A stretch of 64,000 bases of DNA from Rhodocyclales bacterium (GTDB taxonomy: Bacteria; Pseudomonadota; Gammaproteobacteria; Burkholderiales; Rhodocyclaceae): contig JACPUD010000126.1 in the NCBI GenBank assembly GCA_016192435.1, positions 40,945 to 104,944 of the forward strand, in the 5' to 3' direction. Shown piece by piece: positions 25,505 to 32,138 of the stretch (the first letter of the stretch is position 1; each line of letters starts with the position of its first letter). Both the position numbers and the translations under genes were made by a program. The notes under the pieces were generated by a model. It was not told the origin of the DNA. It saw only the letters and a list, made by a program, of their open reading frames with translations, and searched no databases.

Positions 25505-25699
25505 GTGCTCTACCTCGTGCGCACCGCCAACCCCGCCGGCTACCTCTCTCGCGGCAAGATCGTGCAGCGCCGCGACAACGCCACCCCCTACACCTCGCCA
25601 TCGGCCGCCGCCCGCGCCATCGCACAAGCTCAAGCCGCCGGCATCACCGCCCGCCTGACGGCCGTCGCCGTCAAGCCCGTCAAAAGGACATCGCCATGA
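25505..25699 (+). CDS. small hypothetical protein, GTG start
   Basis: 64 residues beginning two bases after the previous stop at GTG, LYLVRTANPAGYLSRGKIVQ. It overlaps the next gene by four bases. Function unknown. Confidence 0.5.
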   Translation: MLYLVRTANPAGYLSRGKIVQRRDNATPYTSPSAAARAIAQAQAAGITARLTAVAVKPVKRTSP

Positions 25700-25902
25700 C
25701 CACTGTTCCATCACCCATTCACATGCTCAACGGCGCGGTACAAGACATTGACGCCGCGATCAACAACCTGACCCATGCGCTGGAGCTTTGCGGCAACAAC
25801 GCCCTGCTCGCCATGGTCATAATCGACACCATCGGCCCCGCCCGCGAACTGCACGACCGCATTGCCATGATCGCCGATCGCGCCAGGGACTCGCGCCAGT
25901 GA
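25696..25902 (+). CDS. small helical hypothetical protein
   Basis: 68 residues, VQDIDAAINNLTHALELCGN and LLAMVIIDTIGPARELHDRI, two amphipathic helices. Overlaps both neighbours. Function unknown. Confidence 0.55.
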   Translation: MTTVPSPIHMLNGAVQDIDAAINNLTHALELCGNNALLAMVIIDTIGPARELHDRIAMIADRARDSRQ

Positions 25903-26141
25903 TCCCCACCTACTCCCCCGACGCCCTGCGCGCCGTGCTCGCCCGCCACGCCCTCACCGGCAGCGCCGCCGGCCGCCTGCTCGCTGTCGATTCGCGCACC
26001 ATACGCAAATGGACCGCCGCCGCCAGCATCAACAACCACCGCGACATGCCCGAATCCGCCTGGTGGCTGCTGCTCATCCTCACCGGCGACATCACCGTCG
26101 ACGACCTCAAAACCCACCTGCAGATCGGAGCCGCCGAATGA
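25899..26141 (+). CDS. small helix-turn-helix DNA-binding protein
   Basis: 80 residues from a GTG overlapping the previous stop. LRAVLARHALTGSAAGRLLAV followed by SRTIRKWTAA reads as a helix-turn-helix with recognition helix SRTIRKW. It could control the cassette promoter at 22872. That link is inference. Confidence 0.65.
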   Translation: MIPTYSPDALRAVLARHALTGSAAGRLLAVDSRTIRKWTAAASINNHRDMPESAWWLLLILTGDITVDDLKTHLQIGAAE

Positions 26142-26509
26142 AAACCCTTGCCGTGCGCCAGCCGTGGGTCAGCCTCATCGCCGAAGGCGACAAGACCATC
26201 GAGGTGCGCTCATGGCGCACCGCCCACCGCGGCCCGCTGCTCTTCGTCGCCTCGGGCAAGCCCTTGCAGGTCGATTGCGACGGTGAAATCTACACCCTGC
26301 CCGCCGGCATTCAGGTCTGCATCGCCGACGTCACCGGCTGCCGCCCGTTTCTGCGCGCGGACATCGATGCCGCCTGCTTTCACGCCGACGAATACGACAC
26401 CGGCCTCTGGGCCTGGACGCTGGCCAACGTGCGCCAGGTAGCCCCGACGCCGCACAAAGGCCGCCTGCGCCTCTACGAAACCCCCGACAACCAGATCACG
26501 CCGGCCTAG
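26138..26509 (+). CDS. ASCH-domain protein
   Basis: 123 residues. MKTLAVRQPWVSLIAEGDKTIEVRSW is the hallmark start of ASCH domains (RQPW, K..E.RSW), followed by PLLFVASG and CIADVTGCRPF. ASCH proteins are PUA-like and bind RNA; several occur in phages. Last gene of the cassette; its stop codon overlaps the stop of the convergent ParB-like gene in CTAG. Confidence 0.85.
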   Translation: MKTLAVRQPWVSLIAEGDKTIEVRSWRTAHRGPLLFVASGKPLQVDCDGEIYTLPAGIQVCIADVTGCRPFLRADIDAACFHADEYDTGLWAWTLANVRQVAPTPHKGRLRLYETPDNQITPA

Positions 26510-27234
26510 TCGCCCGGGTTACCCGAATCGCCAGGCACCACCCCCAGCACCGCATCAGCGCTGACAAACCGCTCGTAGTTCGGCACGCCCAGCCGCTTCA
26601 GCACCTCGTCTTTCTCGGCCTGGTCGCGCGCCACCACCACGAAGTAGAAATCGCCGCTCTGCGCGTCTTTCAGCGCCTCGGTCGATTCCTTCCGGTGCGC
26701 CTTGATCTCGTCCAGCTTGCCCTTCGTCTTCTTCGCCTCGGCATCATCGACAAACAACTCGGAAAACCGCGCATCGCCGTCGAACAGGTAATCCACGTCC
26801 ATCTTGCTGAACCCCATGTCGGCGAAGTCGATGCCGAAATCAAGGTTCAGCGCCGCCAGCAGCTCGGTATCGAAGTCGCCCTGGCTCGCCGGATTGTTCA
26901 GGAAGGCCAGCATCGCCAGTTCTTCAGCTTCGGCCAGATTCACCGCCAGCACGTCGATCTGGTAATCGTTCGACGGGCTTGCCTCACCCGGCGCCGCCTC
27001 GTACTTTTCCAGCTCATCCAGAATCGACAGCCGCTGATGCCCGCCCACCACATAGCCCGTGGCCCGGTTCCAAATAATCGTATCCAGCAGCCCGCCGGCC
27101 TTGATGTTCTTCTTCAACTTGCGCCGCGCCTCGGGCGCAATCTGGCGCGGGTTCTTCGGATGCGGCACCAGCTCATGCCGCCACACCCGTACCGCCTCGA
27201 ACTTCTGGTACTTCGTCAGATTCTCGCTTGCCAT
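26506..27234 (-). CDS. ParB/Srx-domain protein, IbrB-like
   Basis: 242 residues. The ParB N-terminal nuclease/CTPase-type domain shows LVPHPKNPRQIAPEARRKLK and the core GYVVGGHQRLSILDEL (the GxHR box). The C-terminal half is helical and charged. It overlaps the upstream PAPS-reductase-like gene by 19 bp. This pair matches IbrA/IbrB in domain content; IbrAB activates eib genes in E. coli prophages. Assignment is by domain pair, not sequence comparison. Confidence 0.8.
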   Translation of the reverse strand: MASENLTKYQKFEAVRVWRHELVPHPKNPRQIAPEARRKLKKNIKAGGLLDTIIWNRATGYVVGGHQRLSILDELEKYEAAPGEASPSNDYQIDVLAVNLAEAEELAMLAFLNNPASQGDFDTELLAALNLDFGIDFADMGFSKMDVDYLFDGDARFSELFVDDAEAKKTKGKLDEIKAHRKESTEALKDAQSGDFYFVVVARDQAEKDEVLKRLGVPNYERFVSADAVLGVVPGDSGNPGD

Positions 27235-27953
27235 GACCTACCCTCCGTAATCGCCGTCCCGCCAGCGCCGACTTCTACCGCCTCGCCGGCCTCGATCAAT
27301 GCCCGTTCATGGTTCGCCACGCTCGCCTCGACGAACGGAAACCACTGCCGCAACCGCTCGAAGTCGGCCGGGTAATGTCGCCGCAGCAGGTACATTTCCT
27401 CCGGCATCATCGAACGGAACGAATGCCCCAGGAACTTCGCCTCGGGCGCCACCTTCAGCTTGTGCCGCTTGATGTAGCTCATCACGTCGGCCTTGCGAAA
27501 ATGCGCCACCGGATACACCCGCCCGCGCTTCGCATCGATGCTGCCGCTCTGCTTCATCATCGCCCGCCGCACGATGCTGTCGGCCTGCCGCTCGCCCGCC
27601 GCAATCCACCAGATGCCCGTTTCGATGCGCAAGTGATGGTAGATGTCGCGCACGCTCACCATCGGCACCTTCAAATCCATCTTGCGCAGCGAGCCCATCG
27701 CCAGCCATTCCGACAGCATGAAATGCGGCACCCGCCGGATCGTGATGCCATAGCGCGCCTCGGCCCAGCGCAGCATCGCTTCCTGAAACGACAGCCCCGG
27801 CACCAGGTACATGTGGAACACCTCGACGCGTTTGAAGTAGCGCATGCACAGGTCCAGCGTCACCACCGAATCCTTGCCGCCAGAGAAAGCGACCAGCACG
27901 GATCCGTTGATCCGGCTGGCCGCCTTGATCGGCTCGAACAACAGCCGGGACAC
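27216..27953 (-). CDS. PAPS-reductase-fold protein, IbrA-like
   Basis: 245 residues. The PP-loop ATPase motif VLVAFSGGKDSVVTLDLCMRYF (SGGKDS at 24-29) is followed by a helical C-terminal part with KADVMSYIKRHKLKVAPEAK. It lacks the C-terminal Cys of true sulfonucleotide reductases, as expected for IbrA-like proteins. Transcribed just before the ParB-like gene and four bases after a tiny basic ORF. Confidence 0.82.
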   Translation of the reverse strand: MSRLLFEPIKAASRINGSVLVAFSGGKDSVVTLDLCMRYFKRVEVFHMYLVPGLSFQEAMLRWAEARYGITIRRVPHFMLSEWLAMGSLRKMDLKVPMVSVRDIYHHLRIETGIWWIAAGERQADSIVRRAMMKQSGSIDAKRGRVYPVAHFRKADVMSYIKRHKLKVAPEAKFLGHSFRSMMPEEMYLLRRHYPADFERLRQWFPFVEASVANHERALIEAGEAVEVGAGGTAITEGRSWQARI

Positions 27954-27956
27954 GAC

Positions 27957-28118
27957 TTATCCGCCCTTGCCGCCGAGACTAGCGCCTCTCGATCGCGATG
28001 CCTTTTCCTCTTTCCTCGCCATCGACAAAAGAGCTTTTCTCAGCTCGCCGTATCCAGCCTTGTTTGCCCTGGCTTGAGCCCCTTTGGCATAGACATTTCG
28101 CATGGCACTCTTGGCCAT
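27957..28118 (-). CDS. tiny basic protein ending GGKGG (copy 2)
   Basis: 53 residues, MAKSAMRNVYAKGAQARANK, ending SRGASLGGKGG. A very strong Shine-Dalgarno, AAAGGAGGTGA, precedes the ATG. It shares the MAK start, basic body and S-GGKGG end with the ORF at 28154. Function unknown; the charge suggests nucleic-acid binding. Confidence 0.65.
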   Translation of the reverse strand: MAKSAMRNVYAKGAQARANKAGYGELRKALLSMARKEEKASRSRGASLGGKGG

Positions 28119-28153
28119 ATCACTCACCTCCTTTCACAATGCGAATGCACACC

Positions 28154-28273
28154 CTAGCCGCCCTTGCCGCCGACGCTTGCGCGCCGCGCAAAATTGGCCG
28201 CCTGCTTGCGCGTCACATTCCGCGCACGCGCCGCAATGCTACGGCGCGACAAACCCGTCGCCTTCTTTGCCAT
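28154..28273 (-). CDS. tiny basic protein ending GGKGG (copy 1)
   Basis: 39 residues, MAKKATGLSRRSIAARARNV, ending ARRASVGGKGG. Its Shine-Dalgarno AAGGAGGTGAGG is close to perfect. It follows the HTH gene by five bases and resembles the next ORF, so the two look like a diverged duplication. Function unknown. Confidence 0.65.
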   Translation of the reverse strand: MAKKATGLSRRSIAARARNVTRKQAANFARRASVGGKGG

Positions 28274-28278
28274 GGTCC

Positions 28279-28644
28279 TCACCTCCTTCCCGCTCCAGTT
28301 GAGCAATCCCCATTCTCGCCATCGGCTGTCCCGTTCGTTACTGGAACATCGGACACCACCACCGCCGCGCACGACTTCGACACCCGATGCTTTTTCGCAA
28401 TCGCCCGGATGCTCATTCCCGCCGCGCGATCAACGCACATCGCCACATTCCTCTCCACCAGCCGCGCCGCCGTGCCCTTGCCCATGTAAATCTGCTCGCC
28501 GCCCATCTCGGCCCGCATCGCCCGCATCACCTGATCCGTCACCTGCTGTCGCATTTGCTCCATGTAGGCCAGCATCAGCCGGGTCTGCGCTGTAATCGCC
28601 GCCTCCACGATGCGCAACACCGGATCGTCAGTAGAACCCGCCAT
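28279..28644 (-). CDS. phage helix-turn-helix protein
   Basis: 121 residues overlapping the terminase 3' end. MSIRAIAKKHRVSKSCAAVVV (about 79-99) is a helix-turn-helix. The N-terminal half is helical with LMLAYMEQMRQQVTDQVMRA. Could be a late regulator or a DNA-packaging accessory. Start chosen at the ATG beyond a spurious Arg-rich extension that lies inside terminase. Confidence 0.65.
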   Translation of the reverse strand: MAGSTDDPVLRIVEAAITAQTRLMLAYMEQMRQQVTDQVMRAMRAEMGGEQIYMGKGTAARLVERNVAMCVDRAAGMSIRAIAKKHRVSKSCAAVVVSDVPVTNGTADGENGDCSTGAGRR

Positions 28645-30940
28645 CCCCACCCCTCCCGCCCTGTTGCGCCCCGCGCTTCTCGGATTTCTTCGCCGGCTCC
28701 GCCTTCGGCTTCGCCACCACCGCCGGCACCGTGCCATCCTCCTGCAGCGCCGGCTCCAGAATCGCCGCCAGCGCCGCCCATTCCTTGCGCGTCTTGCGCG
28801 CCACCGCCACCTGCGGATGGTGCGCGGCGAACCACGCATAGCCCCAGGTATCCAGCGGCTCATTGCGCCGCCCGGCCTTCTTCACCCAGCGGTTGCGCGA
28901 GGGGTCGAACGTCTCGGCCAGCAGCCCGGCATAGAACGTGTCTTCCAGTTCCGCATGAAACCGCACCCGCTGCGCCTCGGCCGCCAGTTCGCCATCGGCC
29001 ACCAGGTTTTTCATGAGATAGCTCTTGGCCACGTCGGTGCCCACGTCCCACGTCCGCGCCCCGCCGGTCAGCTTCTTGCCCAGCCGGTTGATGTCGGTCG
29101 GCTTCGGCCCGCCCGGCATGATCGTCCGGCTCGCCCGGTTCATCCCCTTCACCGCCATCGTCCGCTTCGCCTTGTTCTGCGTCGCGAACCAGCGCACGTC
29201 GTCGGTATGGTGCCCACCCTCGTCGATCGCCGTCGCCTCGATCAGCAGTTCCCGCCCGCGCGCATTCACATACGGCCGGTTCAGCACCTGCGCCAGCGTC
29301 TCCCACACCGCGTCATGCGCCGGGTTGCCGGGGATCACCAGGTAATCGATGGTCCAGTGGATCAGCCCGCGCTCGGCCCCACCGTGCCCGAGCATCGGCC
29401 CATGCCCCAGCACATGCACCTCCAGCCGGTCGTCCTGCGTATCCACCCCGCAGGTCAAGAGCAGACAGCCCAGCGGAATCTCCCGCGCCTTCTGCGGCCC
29501 GGCGCGTTCCGACAGATGCTTCGGCTTCACCGCATGCGAGCGGTCTTCCCAGGTCTCGGCCAGCTCGGTGTTGATGAAGGTCTTCAACGCGACAGGATCC
29601 TTCTGCGCGTCCAGCCACTCCTGCGCCAGCTCCAGCCACGTCTTGCCCAGCCCGATCGGCGCATACAGCCCGTTGATGTGATAGCCGCGCGTCTTCACCT
29701 CGGGCCGCGCCGCCACCCAGCGCCCACGCGCCAGCATCTCCGGCTTGTGGTGTTCCTCGATCACGCAGCCATTGGCCGGGCACACGTACCAGGCGTTCGT
29801 CACCGTGCCCGATGTCACGCAATGGTCCGGCCATTTCAGATGCTTCCACTCCAGCACCTGAAATTCGCCGCAATGCGGGCAGGGCACGTGGTAGCGCCGC
29901 TGGTCGCTCTTGTCGTATTCCGCCTCGATATGCGACGCTTCCTTGATCGTCGGCGTGCTGATCAGCAGCATCTTGTAGCGCGGAAACGCCTTGCAGCGGT
30001 TGCGCGCCAGCGCCACCGGATGCCCCTCCGCCCCGACTTCCTCGGGAAAGCGGTCCGCATCGTCCAGAATCACGTAACGCGCCGACACCTGCGCATAGCT
30101 GTTCGGCGAATTGCCGCCCGCGAGGAACAGCACCCCGCCGGGGAAATCCTTGTTGTCCCGGCTGTTGCTGGCGTCGCGCTCGCGCTTGGCGTCGAACAGC
30201 TCGGCAATGATCGGCGTTTCCAGCAGCAGCGGATTCAACTTCTGCCCAATCCACTTGTCGCGGTTCTCCAGCGTCGGCAGCAACACCATGATCGGCGCCG
30301 GCGCATGCTGCATCACGTAGCCGATCCAGTTCAGGCAGGCTTCCGTCACCCCCACCTGCGCCGGCTTCATCACCACGATGCGCCGCACGTCCGACTGCAC
30401 CGACAGGCAATCCATGATCTCGCGCAACATCGGGTTACGCTCCGTCTTCCACTTCCCCGGCTCCGCCGAGCCCTTCTGCGACAGCCAGCGGTACTGGTCC
30501 GCCCAGGTCGATACCGTCAGATGCGGCCGCGGTGCGGCAGAGCGCGCCAGCCGCTCCAGGTACGCCACCCCACCATGCGCCACCAGCGCATCCACCGCCG
30601 ACCCCGGCTCTCCGGCCATGGCCCGGGCCATCTCGTGCGCCTGCGCCGACACATACGCCAGCCCCTCATGCACCACCGCCGCCAGCCGCGCATGGATTGC
30701 ATCCTGCGACTCCAGCGCCGCCATCTCCGCCGGCAAGCTGACGCGCCAGGCCTGCACCATCTCGCCAATGCACGCCCGCATCGCCCGCATCGCCGCCTCG
30801 GACTTGTCCGCGTCCGCCAGTTCCCGCGCCAACGCCTCGGCCCCCGCCCGCGCCTCCTCGGCTTCCGCGCGCAGCTTCTTCGCGCGATCCACCGAGAATC
30901 GCGCGGCAAGACGTTCGTCGAGAGTTTCCGGAGCGTTCAT
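28628..30940 (-). CDS. terminase large subunit (GpA family)
   Basis: 770 residues. The ATPase has VMKPAQVGVTEACLNWIGYV (192-200 Walker-A-like of GpA) and SARYVILDDADRFPEEV (Walker B). The C-terminal nuclease region begins near LLTCGVDTQDDRLEVHVLG. Lambda gpA is 641 residues; about 130 extra residues at the N terminus are helical and Ala/Glu-rich. It translocates and cuts DNA at packaging. It is followed by a small HTH gene rather than directly by gpW. Confidence 0.92.
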   Translation of the reverse strand: MNAPETLDERLAARFSVDRAKKLRAEAEEARAGAEALARELADADKSEAAMRAMRACIGEMVQAWRVSLPAEMAALESQDAIHARLAAVVHEGLAYVSAQAHEMARAMAGEPGSAVDALVAHGGVAYLERLARSAAPRPHLTVSTWADQYRWLSQKGSAEPGKWKTERNPMLREIMDCLSVQSDVRRIVVMKPAQVGVTEACLNWIGYVMQHAPAPIMVLLPTLENRDKWIGQKLNPLLLETPIIAELFDAKRERDASNSRDNKDFPGGVLFLAGGNSPNSYAQVSARYVILDDADRFPEEVGAEGHPVALARNRCKAFPRYKMLLISTPTIKEASHIEAEYDKSDQRRYHVPCPHCGEFQVLEWKHLKWPDHCVTSGTVTNAWYVCPANGCVIEEHHKPEMLARGRWVAARPEVKTRGYHINGLYAPIGLGKTWLELAQEWLDAQKDPVALKTFINTELAETWEDRSHAVKPKHLSERAGPQKAREIPLGCLLLTCGVDTQDDRLEVHVLGHGPMLGHGGAERGLIHWTIDYLVIPGNPAHDAVWETLAQVLNRPYVNARGRELLIEATAIDEGGHHTDDVRWFATQNKAKRTMAVKGMNRASRTIMPGGPKPTDINRLGKKLTGGARTWDVGTDVAKSYLMKNLVADGELAAEAQRVRFHAELEDTFYAGLLAETFDPSRNRWVKKAGRRNEPLDTWGYAWFAAHHPQVAVARKTRKEWAALAAILEPALQEDGTVPAVVAKPKAEPAKKSEKRGAQQGGRGGDGGFY

Positions 30941-30941
30941 C

Positions 30942-31163
30942 TCAGAACGGCGGGAACCGGCTCATCAGGTTCCACAGCATCTTTCCGTAGGGCTCCGCCT
31001 TCCGGCGCAGGGTGGCATAGCGCTTCAGGTTTCCCGCGCATCGCGCCGATCGCGCCCGCCGCATGATTTCAGCGTGGCGCTTATGGAGCTCGTCGCCGAA
31101 TTCCTCAAGTTCGCGCGCTATCTCCTCGCGCGGCATATCGTCGAAGATCGTTACCCAGGTCAT
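30942..31163 (-). CDS. small charged protein between terminase subunits
   Basis: 73 residues, REEIARELEEFGDELHKRHA and CAGNLKRYATLRRKAEPYGK, highly charged and helical. It overlaps the small terminase stop by four bases and ends one base before the large terminase start. Function unknown. Confidence 0.65.
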   Translation of the reverse strand: MTWVTIFDDMPREEIARELEEFGDELHKRHAEIMRRARSARCAGNLKRYATLRRKAEPYGKMLWNLMSRFPPF

Positions 31164-31828
31164 ACCGCCTCCGTCTCCCGCATCGCCGCAATGTTCTTCG
31201 CCAGGTGCCCGGCCATCGTCGCCTCCACGTCATCCAGCAACTCGCCCAGGATCGCCGCCGCCTTCACCGCGTCGCGCACCGGCGCCAGCCGCGGCGCGGC
31301 TTGGTCGGGCAGGTTCTCCAGCAGGCTGCGCAGGCTGGCGCCGTCGTTGCCGGCGCTCTTCCTGATCGTCGCCATGTCCGCCAGCCGGCCCTGCAGCCGC
31401 GCCACCCGGATCACCGCCCGGCGCGACTCGAAGTGCATCTTCGCCGTGCGCGCCTTGCGGAATACCTCGGCCGCCTGGATCACCGGCCCGGCTTCCGGTT
31501 CTTCGTCGTCGCCTTCCCGACCTCCAGAATCGGCCCCTGGCGCCGTTTTCACATTCCCGCCAGACTCTTCACCTTCACGCGTGGCGATTACGCCAGCCAC
31601 GCCGGCCCCCGATGCCTCTGCCAGCCGTTTCGCGTCCCGCGCCTTCGCATGACGCTGCCGCACGTCGTCCCGATTCGGATCCTTGGTCGCCTCCATCCGC
31701 GCCAGCGACGCTTCGACCTCGACCTGGCCGTCGACCACCACGATGCGCCCCTCGTCCTTCAGCTTCGTCACGTAGCTGGGCGCCACACCCAGCCGCCGCG
31801 CAAAGGCGGACTTGCTTTCGCGACTCAT
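31160..31828 (-). CDS. putative terminase small subunit
   Basis: 222 residues. The N terminus KSAFARRLGVAPSYVTKLKDEGRIVVVDG is a winged HTH like the DNA-binding end of gpNu1. The middle is a charged linker (about 60-130), and the C-terminal part is helical (VFRKARTAKMHFESRRAVIR), as needed to bind the large subunit. It is the first gene downstream of a dense repeat array, the place where cos lies in lambda. Confidence 0.78.
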   Translation of the reverse strand: MSRESKSAFARRLGVAPSYVTKLKDEGRIVVVDGQVEVEASLARMEATKDPNRDDVRQRHAKARDAKRLAEASGAGVAGVIATREGEESGGNVKTAPGADSGGREGDDEEPEAGPVIQAAEVFRKARTAKMHFESRRAVIRVARLQGRLADMATIRKSAGNDGASLRSLLENLPDQAAPRLAPVRDAVKAAAILGELLDDVEATMAGHLAKNIAAMRETEAV

Positions 31829-31892
31829 CCCGCTTTCCTTTTTTTAAGGTCATGTAAGAGGGGATAAGGCGCGCGCGACGCGAGCGCACGCT

Positions 31893-32135
31893 GGCGCACG
31901 GGTAGGCGCACGGGTATAGCGCCCGCAAACCCGCGTAACGCACGGGCGCACGGGTGCGCACGGGTAGGACGCGCACACATACGCAAGGCAATGGGCGCGC
32001 GCGTAGTCGGGTATATTGTGTAGTCCATGATGTGCTCACGTGACACGCCCGCAATACCCGTGCGCCCGTGCGCTCCCAGCGTTGGAGCGGGTTTTACCCG
32101 TGCGCCTACCCGTGCGCTACCCCGTGCGCCCGTGC
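31893..32135. repeat. Array of 11 GCACGGG units in two inverted blocks, candidate cos/packaging or origin region
   Basis: Five GCACGGG units lie on the left: 31896, 31908, 31940, 31948 and 31958 (first base). Six inverted units CCCGTGC lie on the right: 32057, 32065, 32097, 32109, 32121 and 32129. Many are part of a longer GCGCACGGGTA. The blocks face each other across about 90 bp. The 310-bp stretch between terminase and primase-helicase genes holds no credible gene. Confidence 0.8.
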
Positions 32136-32138
32136 GTT

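Noticed and set aside
28610..31066. 818-residue plus-strand ORF opposite terminase
   Set aside because: Arg/His-rich shadow; the minus strand encodes a clear GpA terminase with operon context.
31893..32135. CRISPR array
   Set aside because: Units are 7-11 bp in both orientations with very short irregular gaps, and there are no spacers of uniform length or cas genes.
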